From Ptiloglossa arizonensis (taxonomy: Eukaryota > Arthropoda > Insecta > Hymenoptera > Colletidae), in contig NW_027478390.1 of the NCBI RefSeq assembly GCF_051014685.1, forward strand, positions 2,702,501 through 2,766,500: DNA of 64,000 nucleotides, in the 5' to 3' direction. Under the pieces are notes generated by a model, which saw only the letters and a list, made by a program, of their open reading frames with translations, had not been told where the DNA came from and ran no database searches. Below are positions 14,287-30,641 of this stretch, one piece after another (the stretch's first letter is position 1; each line of letters begins with the position of its first letter). Position numbers and translations under genes: made by a program.

Positions 14287-17200
14287 TATAACGTATAACG
14301 TATAACGTATAACGTATAACGTATAACGCATAACGAATAACGTATAACGTATAACCTATAACGTATAACGTATAACGTATAACGTATAACATATAACGCA
14401 TAACGTATATCGTATACCGTATAACGTATGACGTATAACGTATAACGTATAACGTATAACGTATAACGTATAACGTATAACCTATAACGTATAACGTATA
14501 ACGTATAACGTATAACGTATAACGTATAACGTATTACGTATAACGTATGACGTGTAACGTATAACGTATAACGTATGACGTATAACGTATAACGTATAAC
14601 GCATAACGTATAACCTATGACGTATAACGTATAACGTATAAAGTATAACGTATAACGTATAACGTATAACGTATAACGTATAACGTATAACGTATAACGT
14701 ATAACGTATAACGTATAACGTATGACGTATAACGTATAACGTATAACGTATAACGTATAACGTATAACGTATCACGTATAACGTATAACGTATAACGTAT
14801 AACGTATAACGTATAACGTATAACGTATAACGTATAACGTATATCGTAAAACGTATAACGTATAACGTATAACGTATAACGTATAACGTATAACGTATCA
14901 CGAATAACGTAAGACGCATAACGTATATCGTACACCGTATAACGTATAGCGTATAACGTATACCGTATCACGTATAATGTATTACGAATAACGTGTAACG
15001 TATAACGTGTAACGTATTACGTATAACGTATAACGTATAACGTATAACGTATAACGTATAACGTATAACGTATAACGTATCACGAATAACGTAAAACGCA
15101 TAACGTATATCGTATACCGTATAACGTATAACGTATAACGTATAACGTATAACGTATAACGTATAACGTATAACATATAACGCATAACGTATATCGTATA
15201 CCGTATAACGTATAACGTATAACGTATAACGTATAACGTATAACGTATAACGCCTAACGAATAACGTATAACGTATAACCTATGACGTATAACGTATAAC
15301 GTATAACGTATCACGTATATCGTATAACGTATAACGTATAACGTATTACGTATAACGTATAACGTATAACGTATAACGTATAACGTATAACGTATAACGT
15401 ATAACGTATAACGTATCACGAATAACGTAAAACGCATAACGTATATCGTATACCGTATAACGTATAACGTATAACGTATAACGTATAACGTATAACGTAT
15501 AACGTATAACGCATAACGAATAACGTATAACGTATAACCTATGACGTATAACGTATAACGTATAACGTATAACGTATAACGAATAACGTAAAACGTATAA
15601 CGCATAACGTATTATATAACGTATAACGTATAACGTATAACGTATAACGTATAACGTATAACGTATACCGTATCACGTATAATGTATTACGAATAACGTG
15701 TAACGTATAACGTATAACGTATAACGTATAACGTATAACGTATAACGTATAACGTATAACGTATAACGTATAACGTATAACGTATAACGTATAACGTATA
15801 ACGTAAAACGTATAACGTATAACGTATAACGTATAACGTATAACGTATAACGTATAGCGTATAACGTATAACGTATAACGTATAACGTATAACGTATAAC
15901 GTATAACGTATAACGTATAACGTATAACGTATAACGTATAACGTATAACGTATAGCCTATAACGTATAACGTATAACGTATAACGTATAACGTATAACGT
16001 ATAACGTATAACGTATAACGTATAACGTATAAAGTATAACGTATAACGTATAACGTATAATGTATAACGTATAACGTATATCGTATACCGTATAACGTAT
16101 AACGTATAACGTATAACGTATAACGTATAACGCATAACGAATAACGTATAACGTATAACCTATAACGTATAACGTATAACGTATAACGTATAACATATAA
16201 CGCATAACGTATATCGTATACCGTATAACGTATGACGTATAACGTATAACGTATAACATATAACGTATAACGCCTAACGAATAACGTATATCGTATAACC
16301 TATGACGTATAACGTATAACGTATAACGTATCACGTATATCGTATAACGTATAACGTATAACGTATTACGTATAACGTATAACGTATAACGTATAACGTA
16401 TAACGTATAACGTATAACGTATAACGTATCACGAATAACGTAAAACGCATAACGTATATCGTATACCGTATAACGTATAACCTATAACGTATAACGTATA
16501 ACGTATAACGTATAACATATAACGCATAACGTATATCGTATACCGTATAACGTATGACGTATAACGTATAACGTATAACGTATAACGTATAACGCCTAGC
16601 GAATAACGTATAACGTATAACGTATAACGTATAACGTATAACGTATAAAGTATAACGTATAACGTATAACGTATAACGTATAACGAATAACGTAAAACGT
16701 ATAACGCATAACGTATAACGTATAACGTATAACGAATAACGTAAAACGTATAACGCATAACGTATATCGTATACCGTATAACGTATAACGTATAACGTAT
16801 AACGTATAACGTATAACGCCTAACGAATAACGTATAACGTATAACCTATGACGTATAACGTATAACGTATAACGTATAACGTATATCGTATAACGTATAA
16901 CGTATAACGTATAACTTATAACGTATAACGTATAACGTATAACGTATAACGTATAACGTATAACGTATCACGAATAACGTAAAACGCATAACGTATGTCG
17001 TACACCGTATAACGTATAGCGTATAACGTATACCGTATCACGTATAATGTATTACGAATAACGTGTAACGTATAACGTGTAACGTATAACGTGTAACGTA
17101 AAACGTATAACGTATAACGTATAACGTATAACGTATAACGTATAACGCATAACGAATAACGTATAACGTATACCCTATGACGTATAACGTATAACGTATA

Positions 17201-17448
17201 TCGTATAGCGTATAACGTATAACGTATTACGTATAACGTATGACGTGTAACGTATAACGTATAACGTATGACGTATAACGTATAACGTATAACGCATAAC
17301 GTATAACCTATGACGTATAACGTATAACGTATAACGTATAACGTTTAACGTATAACGTATAACGTATAACGTATAACGTATAACGTATAACGTATAACGT
17401 ATAACGTTTAACGTATAACGTATAACGTATAACGTATAACGTACAACG
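14287..17448. repeat. 3,162-bp tandem duplication, copy 2
   Basis: This is the direct neighbour of copy 1, in the same orientation and with the same variant order. The match ends after the ACAACG variant at about 17443. A GCATAACGAATAACG that copy 1 would predict near 17491 is absent, so the right edge lies between 17449 and 17490. Near-identity over 3 kb of satellite marks a recent unequal exchange, or an assembly duplication. Confidence 0.88.
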
Positions 17449-17671
17449 TATAACGTATAACGTATAACGTATAACGTATAACGTATAACGTATAACGTAT
17501 AACGTATCACGAATAACGTAAAACGCATAACGTATATCGTATACCGTATAACGTATAACGTATAACGAATAACATATAACGTATAACCTATGACGTATAA
17601 CGTATAACGTATAACGTATAACGTATAACGTATAACGTATAACGTATAACGTATAACGTATAACGTATAAC

Positions 17672-17728
17672 GTAGAACGTATAACATGTAACTTATAACG
17701 TATAACGTAGAACGTATAACATGTAACG
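17672..17728. repeat. T block (57 bp), copy 1 of 11
   Basis: The T block is a near-direct pair. GTAGAACG, then TATAACATGTAAC, occurs twice with starts 36 bp apart, joined by TTATAACGTATAACG. Other copies are at 19457-19513, 22957-23013, 27043-27099, 28541-28597, 34821-34877, 36375-36431, 36781-36837, 37852-37908, 39469-39525 and 40540-40596. All lie between 17.6 and 40.6 kb. Nine of the eleven precede an M block by 294, 434, 448 (twice), 532, 574 or 630 (three times) bp, every one a multiple of 7. T and M therefore travel as one higher-order unit whose spacer gains or loses whole heptamers. Confidence 0.85.
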
Positions 17729-18119
17729 TATAACGTATAACGTATAACGTATAACGTATAACGTATAACGTATAACGTATAACGTATAACGTATAACGTA
17801 TAACGTATAACGTTTAACGTATAACGTATAACGTATAACGTATAACGTATAAAGTATAACGTATAACGTATAACGTATAACGTATAACGTATAACGTATA
17901 ACGTATAACGTATAACGTATAACGTATAACGTATATCGTAAAACGTATAACGTATAACGTATAACGTATAACGTATAACGTATAACGTATAACGTATAAT
18001 GTATAACGTATACCGTATAACGTATAACGTATAACGTATAACGTATAACGTATAACGTATAACGTATAACGTATCACGAATAACGTAAAACGTATAACGC
18101 ATAACGTATAACGTATAAC

Positions 18120-18323
18120 GTGTAACGAAGAACGTATAACGAATGACGTAAAACGTATTACGTATTACATGTTTCGTATAACGTATAACGTGTATCGTAT
18201 AACTTATGACGTATAACTTATAACGTATGACGTATAACGTATAACTTGTAACGAAAAACGTATAACGAATAACGTAAAACGTATGACGCATTACATATTA
18301 CATATAACGTATAACGCAAAACG
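18120..18323. repeat. M block (204 bp), copy 1 of 15
   Basis: M is the most diverged satellite-derived block in the window. It is still recognisably heptameric but dense with changes. It starts GTGTAACGAAG, carries TATTACGTATTACAT, then TTTCG, GTGTATCG, a series of TAACTTATGACG and TAACTTGTAACG variants, GACGCATTACATATTACAT, and ends GCAAAACG. Thirteen complete copies are exactly 204 bp. Such diverged yet mutually near-identical copies imply an old variant segment recently spread by block duplication. This copy carries the TACATGTTTCG state and follows T copy 1 by 448 bp. Confidence 0.9.
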
Positions 18324-18504
18324 TATAACGTTTAACGTATAACGTATAACGTATAACGTATAAAGTATAACGTATAACGTATAACGTATAACGTATAACG
18401 TATAACGTATAACGTATAACGTATAACGTATAACGTTTAACGTATAACGTATAACGTATAACGTATAACGTATAACGTATAACGCATAACGTATAACCTA
18501 TGAC

Positions 18505-18731
18505 GTATAACGTATAACGTATAACGTATAACGTATAACGTATAACGTATAACGTATAACGTATAACGTATAACGTATAACGTATAACGTATAACGTATA
18601 ACGTATAACGTATAACGTATAACGTATAACGTATAACGTATAACGTATAACGTATAACGTATAACGTATAACGTATAACGTATAACGTATAACGTATAAC
18701 GTATAACGTATAACGTATAACGTATAACGTA
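18505..18731. repeat. Pure satellite tract, about 227 bp
   Basis: Consensus units run from the ACCTATGACG variant at about 18504 to an ATATCG variant at 18732. Confidence 0.8.
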
Positions 18732-19988
18732 TATCGTAAAACGTATAACGTATAACGTATAACGTATAACGTATAACGTATAACGTATAATGTATAACGT
18801 ATACCGTATAACGTATAACGTAAAACGTATAACGCATAACGTATAACGTATAACGTATAACGAATAACGTAAAACGTATAACGCATAACGTATATCGTAT
18901 ACCGTATAACGTAAAACGTATAACGTATAACGTATAACGTATAACGTATAACGTATAGCGTATAACGTATAACGTATAACGTATATCGTAAAACGTATAA
19001 CGTATAACGTATAACGTATAACGTATAACGTAAAACGTATAACGCATAACGTATAACGTATACCGTATAACGTATAACGTATAACGTATAACGTATAAGG
19101 TATAACGTATAACGTATAACGTACAATGTATAACGTATAACGTATGACGTAAAACGTATAACGCATAACGTATAACGTATAACGTATAACGTATAACGTA
19201 TAACGTATAACGTATAACGTATAACGTATAACGTATAACGTATAAGGTATAACGTATAACGTATAACGTATAACGTATAACGTATAACGTATAACGTATA
19301 ACGTATAACGTATAACGTATAACGCATAACGTATAACGTATAACGTATAACGTATAACGTATAACGTATAACGTATAACGTATAATGTATAACGTATAAC
19401 GTATAACGTATAACGTATAACGTTTAACGTATAACGTATAACGTATAACGTATAACGTAGAACGTATAACATGTAACTTATAACGTATAACGTAGAACGT
19501 ATAACATGTAACGTATAACGTATAACGTATAACGTATAACGTATAACGTATAACGTATAACGTATAACGTATAACGTATAACGTTTAACGTATAACGTAT
19601 AACGTATAACGTATAACGTATAAAGTATAACGTATAACGTATAACGTATAACGTATAACGTATAACGTATAACGTATAACGTATAACGTATAACGTATAA
19701 CGTATATCGTAAAACGTATAACGTATAACGTATAACGTATAACGTATAAAGTATAACGTATAACGTATAATGTATAACGTATACCGTATAACGTATAACG
19801 TATAACGTATAACGTATAACGTATAACGTATAACGTATCAGGAATAACGTAAAACGTATAACGCATAACGTATAACGTATAACGTATAACGTATAACGTT
19901 TAACGTATAACGTATAACGTATAACGTATAACGTATAACGTATAACGCATAACGTATAACCTATGACGTATAACGTATAACGTATAAC

Positions 19989-20192
19989 GTGTAACGAAGA
20001 ACGTATAACGAATGACGTAAAACGTATTACGTATTACATATTTCGTATAACGTATAACGTGTATCGTATAACTTATGACGTATAACTTATAACGTATGAC
20101 GTATAACGTATAACTTGTAACGAAAAACGTATAACGAATAACGTAAAACGTATGACGCATTACATATTACATATAACGTATAACGCAAAACG
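19989..20192. repeat. M block (204 bp), copy 2
   Basis: This is a complete copy with the TACATATTTCG state. It starts 1,869 bp (267 units) after copy 1 and lies 532 bp after the T block at 19457. Confidence 0.9.
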
Positions 20193-23100
20193 TATAACGT
20201 ATAACGTATAACGTATAACGTATAACGTATAAAGTATAACGTATAACGTATAACGTATAACGTATAACGTATAACGTATAACGTATAACGTATAACGTAT
20301 AACGTATAACGTTTAACGTATAACGTATAACGTATAACGTATAACGTATAACGTATAACGCATAACGTATAACCTATGACGTATAACGTATAACGTATAA
20401 CGTATAACGTATAACGTATAACGTATAACGTATAACGTATATCGTAAAACGTATAACGTATAACGTATAACGTATAACGTATAACGTATAACGTATCACG
20501 AATAACGTAAGACGCATAACGTATATCGTACACCGTATAACGTATAGCGTATAACGTATACCGTATCACGTATAATGTATTACGAATAACGTGTAACGTA
20601 TAACGTGTAACGTATTACGTATAACGTATAACGTATAACGTATAACGTATAACGTATAACGTATAACGTATAACGTATCACGAATAACGTAAAACGCATA
20701 ACGTATATCGTATACCGTATAACGTATAACGTATAACGTATAACGTATAACGTATAACGTATAACGTATAACATATAACGCATAACGTATATCGTATACC
20801 GTATAACGTATAACGTATAACGTATAACGTATAACGTATAACGTATAACGCCTAACGAATAACGTATAACGTATAACCTATGACGTATAACGTATAACGT
20901 ATAACGTATCACGTATATCGTATAACGTATAACGTATAACGTATTACGTATAACGTATAACGTATAACGTATAGCGTATAACGTATAACGTATAACGTAT
21001 AACGTATAACGTATAACGTATAACGTATAACGTATAACGTATAACGTATAACGTATAACGTATAACGTATAGCCTATAACGTATAACGTATAACGCATAA
21101 CGTATAACGTATAACGTATAACGTATAACGTATAACGTATAACGTATAAAGTATAACGTATAACGTATAACGTATAATGTATAACGTATAACGTATATCG
21201 TATACCGTATAACGTATAACGTATAACGTATAACGTATAACGTATAACGTATAACGCATAACGAATAACGTATAACGTATAACCTACAACGTATAACGTA
21301 TAACGTATAACGTATAACATATAACGCATAACGTATATCGTATACCGTATAACGTATGACGTGTAACGTATAACGTATAACGTATAACGTATAACGCCTA
21401 ACGAATAACGTATAACGTATAACCTATGACGTATAACGTATAACGTATAACGTATCACGTATATCGTATAACGTATAACGTATAACGTATTACGTATAAC
21501 GTATAACGTATAACGTATAACGTATAACGTATAACGTATAACGTATCACGAATAACGTAAAACGCATAACGTATATCGTATACCGTATAACGTATAACCT
21601 ATAACGTATAACGTATAACGTATAACGTATAACATATAACGCATAACGTATATCGTATACCGTATAACGTATGACGTATAACGTATAACGTATAACGCCT
21701 AGCGAATAACGTATAACGTATAACGTATAACGTATAACGTATAACGTATAAAGTATAACGTATAACGTATAACGTATAACGTATAACGAATAACGTAAAA
21801 CGTATAACGCATAACGTATAACGTATAACGTATAACGAATAACGTAAAACGTATAACGCATAACGTATATCGTATACCGTATAACGTATAACGTATAACG
21901 TATAACGTATAACGTATAACGCCTAACGAATAACGTATAACGTATAACCTATGACGTATAACGTATAACGTATAACGTATAACGTATATCGTATAACGTA
22001 TAACGTATAACGTATAACTTATAACGTATAACGTATAACGTATAACGTATAACGTATAACGTATAACGTATCACGAATAACGTAAAACGCATAACGTATG
22101 TCGTACACCGTATAACGTATAGCGTATAACGTATACCGTATCACGTATAATGTATTACGAATAACGTGTAACGTATAACGTGTAACGTATAACGTGTAAC
22201 GTAAAACGTATAACGTATAACGTATAACGTATAACGTATAACGTATAACGCATAACGAATAACGTATAACGTATACCCTATGACGTGTAACGTATAACGT
22301 ATATCGTATAGCGTATAACGTATTACGTATAACGTATGACGTGTAACGTATAACGTATAACGTATGACGTATAACGTATAACGTATAACGCATAACGTAT
22401 AACCTATGACGTATAACGTATAAGGTATAACGTATAACGTTTAACGTATAACGTATAACGTATAACGTATAACGTATAACGTATAACGTATAACGTATAA
22501 CGTTTAACGTATAACGTATAACGTATAACGTATAACGTATAACGTATAACGTATAACGTATAACGTATAACGTATAACGCCTAACGAATAACGTATAACG
22601 TATAACCTATGACGTATAACGTATAACGTATAACGTATCACGTATATCGTATAACGTATAACGTATAACGTATTACGTATAACGTATAACGTATAACGTA
22701 TAACGTATAACGTATAACGTATAACGTATTACGTATAACGTATAACGTATCACGAATAACGTAAAACGCATAACGTATATCGTATACCGTATAACGTATA
22801 ACGTATAACGTATAACGTATAACGTATAACGTATAACGCATAACGAATAACGTATAACGTATAACCTATGACGTATAACGTATAACGTATAACGTATAAC
22901 GTATAACGTATAACGTATAACGTATAACGTATAACGTATAACGTATAACGTATAACGTAGAACGTATAACATGTAACTTATAACGTATAACGTAGAACGT
23001 ATAACATGTAACGTATAACGTATAACGTATAACGTATAACGTATAACGTATAACGTATAACGTATAACGTATAACGTATAACGTATAACGTTTAACGTAT

Positions 23101-23404
23101 AACGTATAACGTATAACGTATAACGTATAAAGTATAACGTATAACGTATAACGTATAACGTATAACGTATAACGTATAACGTATAACGTATAACGTATAA
23201 CGTATAACGTATATCGTAAAACGTATAACGTATAACGTATAACGTATAACGTATAACGTATAACGTATAACGTATAATGTATAACGTATACCGTATAACG
23301 TATAACGTATAACGTATAACGTATAACGTATAACGTATAACGTATAACGTATAACGTATCACGAATAACGTAAAACGTATAACGCATAACGTATAACGTA
23401 TAAC

Positions 23405-23608
23405 GTGTAACGAAGAACGTATAACGAATGACGTAAAACGTATTACGTATTACATGTTTCGTATAACGTATAACGTGTATCGTATAACTTATGACGTATA
23501 ACTTATAACGTATGACGTATAACGTATAACTTGTAACGAAAAACGTATAACGAATAACGTAAAACGTATGACGCATTACATATTACATATAACGTATAAC
23601 GCAAAACG
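23405..23608. repeat. M block (204 bp), copy 3
   Basis: This is a complete copy with the TACATGTTTCG state. It starts 3,416 bp (488 units) after copy 2 and 448 bp after the T block at 22957, the same T-to-M spacing as copy 1. Confidence 0.9.
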
Positions 23609-25028
23609 TATAACGTATAACGTATAACGTATAACGTATAACGTATAAAGTATAACGTATAACGTATAACGTATAATGTATAACGTATAACGTATAACGT
23701 ATAACGTATAACGTATAACGTATAACGTTTAACGTATAACGTATAACGTATAACGTATAACGCATAACGTATAACGCATAACGTATAACCTATGACGTAT
23801 AATGTATAACGTATAACGTATAACGTATAACGTATAACGTATAACGTATAACGTATAACGTATAACGTATAACGTATAACGTATAACGTATAACGTATAA
23901 CGTATAACGTATAACGTATAACGTATAACTTATAACGTATAACGTATAACGTATAACGTATAACGTATAACGTATAACGTATAACGTATAACGTATAACG
24001 TATAACGTATAACGTATAACGTATATCGTAAAACGTATAACGTATAACGTATAACGTATAACGTATAACGTATAACGTATAATGTATAACGTATACCGTA
24101 TAACGTATAACGTAAAACGTATAACGCATAACGTATAACGTATAACGTATAACGAATAACGTAAAACGTATAACGCATAACGTATATCGTATACCGTATA
24201 ACGTAAAACGTATAACGTATAACGTATAACGTATAACGTATAACGTATAGCGTATAACGTATAACGTATAACGTATATCGTAAAACGTATAATGTATAAC
24301 GTATAACGTATAACGTATAACGTAAAACGTATAACGCATAACGTATAACGTATACCGTATAACGTATAACGTATAACGTATAACGTATAAGGTATAACGT
24401 ATAACGTATAACGTACAATGTATAACGTATAACGTATGACGTAAAACGTATAACGCATAACGTATAACGTATAACGTATAACGTATAACGTATAACGTAT
24501 AACGTATAACGTATAACGTATAACGTATAAGGTATAACGTATAACGTATAACGTATAACGTATAACGTATAACGTATAACGTATAACGTATAACGTATAA
24601 CGTACAACGCATAACGTATAACGTATGACGTATAACGTATAACGTATAACGTATAACGTATAACGTATAATGTATAACGTATAACGTATAACGTATAACG
24701 TATAATGTATAACATCTACCGTATAACGTATAACGTATAACGTATAACGTATAACGTATAACGTATAACGTATCACGAATAACGTAAAACGTATAACGCA
24801 TAACGTATAACGTATAACGTATAACGTATAACGTTTAACGTATAACGTATAACGTATAACGTATAACGTATAACGTATAACGCATAACGTATAACCTATG
24901 ACGTATAACGTATAACGTATAACGTATGACGTATAACGTATAACGTATAACGTATAACGTATAACGTATAACGTATAACGTATAACGTATAACGTATAAC
25001 GTATAACGCATAACGTATAACGTATAAC

Positions 25029-25232
25029 GTGTAACAAAGAACGTATAACGAATGACGTAAAACGTATTACGTATTACATATTTCGTATAACGTATAACGT
25101 GTATCGTATAACTTATGACGTATAACTTATAACGTATGACGTATAACGTATAACTTGTAACGAAAAACGTATAACGAATAACGTAAAACGTATGACGCAT
25201 TACATATTACATATAACGTATAACGCAAAACG
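25029..25232. repeat. M block (204 bp), copy 4
   Basis: This is a complete copy, unique in reading GTGTAACAAAG where all other left ends read GTGTAACGAAG. A CpG-to-CpA change would explain it. It has no T block upstream in the expected range. Confidence 0.9.
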
Positions 25233-27476
25233 TATAACGTATAACGTATAACGTATAACGTATAACGTATAAAGTATAACGTATAACGTATAACGTATAA
25301 CGTATAACGTATAACGTATAACGTATAACGTATAACGTATAACGTTTAACGTATAACGTATAACGTATAACGTATAACGTATAACGTATAACGCATAACG
25401 TATAACCTATGACGTATAACGTATAACGTATAACGTATAACGTATAACGTATAACGTATAACGTATAACGTATAACGTATAACGTATAACGTATAACGTA
25501 TAACGTATAACGTATAACGTATAACGTATAACGTATAACGTATAACGTATAACGTATAACGTATAACGTATAACGTATAACGTATAACGTATAACGTATA
25601 ACGTATAACGTATAACGTTTAACGTATAACGTATAACGTATAACGTATAACGTATAACGTACATCGTATAACGTATAACGTATAACGTATTACGTATAAC
25701 GTATAACGTATAACGTATAACGTATAACGTATAACGTATAACGTATCACGAATAACGTAAAACGCATAACGTATATCGTACACCGTATAACGTATAGCGT
25801 ATAACGTATACCGTATCACGTATAATGTATTACGAATAACGTGTAACGTATAACGTGTAACGTATTACGTATAACGTATAACGTATAACGTATAACGTAT
25901 AACGTATAACGTATAACGTATCACGAATAACGTAAAACGCATAACGTATATCGTATACCGTATAACGTATAACGTATAACGTATAACGTATAACGTATAA
26001 CGTATAACGTATAACGTATAACATATAACGCATAACGTATATCGTATACCGTATAACGTATAACGTATAACGTATAACGTATAACGTATAACGTATAACG
26101 CCTAACGAATAACGTATAACGTATAACCTATGACGTATAACGTATAACGTATAACGTATCACGTATATCGTATAACGTATAACGTATAACGTATTACGTA
26201 TAACGTATAACGTATAACGTATAACGTATAACGTATAACGTATAACGTATAACGTATAACGTATCACGAATAACGTAAAACGCATAACGTATATCGTATA
26301 CCGTATAACGTATAACGTATAACGTATAACGTATAACGTATAACGTATAACGCATAACGAATAACGTATAACGTATAACCTATGACGTATAACGTATAAC
26401 GTATAACGTATAACGTATAACGAATAACGTAAAACGTATAACGCATAACGTATTATATAACGCATAACGTATAACGTATAACGTATACCGTATCACGTAT
26501 AATGTATTACGAATAACGTGTAACGTATAACGTATAACGTATAACGTATAACGTATAACGTATAACGTATAACGTATAACGCCTAACGAATAACGTATAA
26601 CGTATAACCTATGACGTATAACGTATAACGTATAACGTATAACGTATATCGTATAACGTATAACGTATAACGTATAACTTATAACGTATAACGTATAACG
26701 TATAACGTATAACGTATAACGTATAACGTATCACGAATAACGTAAAACGCATAACGTATGTCGTACACCGTATAACGTATAGCGTATAACGTATACCGTA
26801 TCACGTATAATGTATTACGAATAACGTGTAACGTATAACGTGTAACGTATAACGTGTAACGTAAAACGTATAACGTATAACGTATAACGTATAACGTATA
26901 ACGTATAACGCATAACGAATAACGTATAACGTATACCCTATGACGTATAACGTATAACGTATATCGTATAGCGTATAACGTATAACGTATTACGTATAAC
27001 GTATGACGTGTAACGTATAACGTATAACGTATGACGTATAACGTAGAACGTATAACATGTAACTTATAACGTATAACGTAGAACGTATAACATGTAACGT
27101 ATAACGTATAACGTATAACGTATAACGTATAACGTATAACGTATAACGTATAACGTATAACGTATAACGTTTAACGTATAACGTATAACGTATAACGTAT
27201 AACGTATAAAGTATAACGTATAACGTATAACGTATAACGTATAACGTATAACGTATAACGTATAACGTATAACGTATAACGTATAACGTACATCGTAAAA
27301 CGTATAACGTATAACGTATAACGTATAACGTATAACGTATAACGTATAACGTATAATGTATAACGTATACCGTATAACGTATAACGTATAACGTATAACG
27401 TATAACGTATAACGTATAACGTATAACGTATCACGAATAACGTAAAACGTATAACGCATAACGTATAACGTATAAC

Positions 27477-27540
27477 GTGTAACGAAGAACGTATAACGAA
27501 TGACGTAAAACGTATTACGTATTACATGTTTCGTATAACG
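27477..27540. repeat. M block, copy 5, right-truncated
   Basis: Only the first 64 or so bp of M are present, ending just after the TACATGTTTCG state. The sequence then returns directly to pure TAACGTA units, so the GTGTATCG and TAACTT part is missing. A T block lies 434 bp upstream at 27043. The truncation looks like an unequal exchange within M. Confidence 0.85.
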
Positions 27541-29114
27541 TATAACGTATAACGTATAACGTATAACGTATAACGCATAACGTATAACCTATGACGTATA
27601 ACGTATAACGTATAACGTATTACGTATAACGTATAACGTATAACGTATAACGTATAACGTATAACGTATAACGTATAACGTATAACGTATAACGTATAAC
27701 GTATAACGTATAACGTATAACGTATAACGTATAACGTATAACGTATAACGTATAACGTATAACGTATAACGTATAACGTATAACGTATAACGTATAACGT
27801 ATAACGTATAACGTAAAACGTGTAACTTATAACGTATAACGTATAACGTATAACGTATAACGTATAATGTATAACGTATACCGTATAACGTATAACGTAA
27901 AACGTATAACGCATAACGTATAACGTATAACGTATAACGAATAACGTAAAACGTATAACGCATAACGTATATCGTATACCGTATAACGTAAAACGTATAA
28001 CGTATAACGTATAACGTATAACGTATAACGTATAGCGTATAACGTATAACGTATAACGTATATCGTAAAACGTATAACGTATAACGTATAACGTATAACG
28101 TATAACGTAAAACGTATAACGCATAACGTATAACGTATACCGTATAACGTATAACGTATAACGTATAACGTATAAGGTATAACGTATAACGTATAACGTA
28201 CAATGTATAACGTATAACGTATGACGTAAAACGTATAACGCATAACGTATAACGTATAACGTATAACGTATAACGTATAACGTATAACGTATAACGTATA
28301 ACGTATAACGTATAACGTATAACGTATAAGGTATAACGTATAACGTATAACGTATAACGTATAACGTATAACGTATAACGTATAACGTATAACGTATAAC
28401 GTATAACGCATAACGTATAACGTATGACGTATAACGTATAACGTATAACGTATAACGTATAACGTATAATGTATAACGTATAACGTATAACGTATAACGT
28501 ATAACGTATAACGTATAACGTATAACGTATAACGTATAACGTAGAACGTATAACATGTAACTTATAACGTATAACGTAGAACGTATAACATGTAACGTAT
28601 AACGTATAACGTATAACGTATAACGTATAACGTATAACGTATAACGTATAACGTATAACGTATAACGTTTAACGTATAACGTATAACGTATAACGTATAA
28701 CGTATAACGTATATCGTAAAACGTATAACGTATAACGTATAACGTATAACGTATAACGTATAACGTATAATGTATAACGTATACCGTATAACGTATAACG
28801 TATAACGTATATCGTATAACGTATAACGTATAACGTATCACGAATAACGTAAAACGTATAACGCATAACGTATAACGTATAACGTATAACGTATAACGTT
28901 TAACGTATAACGTATAACGTATAACGTATAACGTATAACGTATAACGTATAACGTATAACGTATAACGCATAACGTATAACCTATGACGTATAACGTATA
29001 ACGTATAACGTATAACGTATAACGTATAACGTATAACGTATAACGTATAACGTATAACGTATAACGTATAACGTATAACGTATAACGTATAACGCATAAC
29101 GTATAACGTATAAC

Positions 29115-29318
29115 GTGTAACGAAGAACGTATAACGAATGACGTAAAACGTATTACGTATTACATATTTCGTATAACGTATAACGTGTATCGTATAACTT
29201 ATGACGTATAACTTATAACGTATGACGTATAACGTATAACTTGTAACGAAAAACGTATAACGAATAACGTAAAACGTATGACGCATTACATATTACATAT
29301 AACGTATAACGCAAAACG
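29115..29318. repeat. M block (204 bp), copy 6
   Basis: This is a complete copy with the TACATATTTCG state. It lies 574 bp after the T block at 28541 and 1,638 bp (234 units) after the start of truncated copy 5. Confidence 0.9.
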
Positions 29319-30437
29319 TATAACGTATAACGTATAACGTATAACGTATAACGTATAAAGTATAACGTATAACGTATAACGTATAACGTATAACGTATAA
29401 CGTATAACGTATAACGTATAACGTATAACGTTTAACGTATAACGTATAACGTATAACGTATAACGTATAACGTATAACGCATAACGTATAACCTATGACG
29501 TATAACGTATAACGTATAACGTATAACGTATAACGTATAACGTATAACGTATAACGTATAACGTATAACGTATAACGTATAACGTATAACGTATAACGTA
29601 TAACGTATAACGTATAACGTATAACGTATAACGTATAACGTATCACGAATAACGTAAAACGCATAACGTATATCGTACACCGTATAACGTATAGCGTATA
29701 ACGTATACCGTATCACGTATAATGTATTACGAATAACGTGTAACGTATAACGTGTAACGTATTACGTATAACGTATAACGTATAACGTATAACGTATAAC
29801 GTATAACGTATAACGTATCACGAATAACGTAAAACGCATAACGTATATCGTATACCGTATAACGTATAACGTATATCGTATAACGTATAACGTATAACGT
29901 ATCACGAATAACGTAAAACGTAAAACGCATAACGTATATCGTACACCGTATAACGTATAACGTATAACGTATAACGTATAACGTATAACGTATAACGTTT
30001 AACGTATAACGTATAACGTATAACGTATAACGTATAACGTATATCGTAAAACGTATAACGTATAACGTATAACGTATAACGTATAACGTATAACGTATAA
30101 TGTATAACGTATACCGTATAACGTATAACGTATAACGTATATCGTATAACGTATAACGTATAACGTATCACGAATAACGTAAAACGTATAACGCATAACG
30201 TATAACGTATAACGTATAACGTATAACGTTTAACGTATAACGTATAACGTATAACGTATAACGTATAACGTATAACGTATAACGTATAACGCATAACGTA
30301 TAACCTATGACGTATAACGTATAACGTATAACGTATAACGTATAACGTATAACGTATAACGTATAACGTATAACGTATAACGTATAACGTATAACGTATA
30401 ACGTATAACGTATAACGCATAACGTATAACGTATAAC

Positions 30438-30641
30438 GTGTAACGAAGAACGTATAACGAATGACGTAAAACGTATTACGTATTACATATTTCGTATAAC
30501 GTATAACGTGTATCGTATAACTTATGACGTATAACTTATAACGTATGACGTATAACGTATAACTTGTAACGAAAAACGTATAACGAATAACGTAAAACGT
30601 ATGACGCATTACATATTACATATAACGTATAACGCAAAACG
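30438..30641. repeat. M block (204 bp), copy 7
   Basis: This is a complete copy with the TACATATTTCG state, 1,323 bp (189 units) after copy 6. It belongs to the first member of a tandem pair of about 1.54 kb whose second member starts inside truncated M copy 8. Confidence 0.9.
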
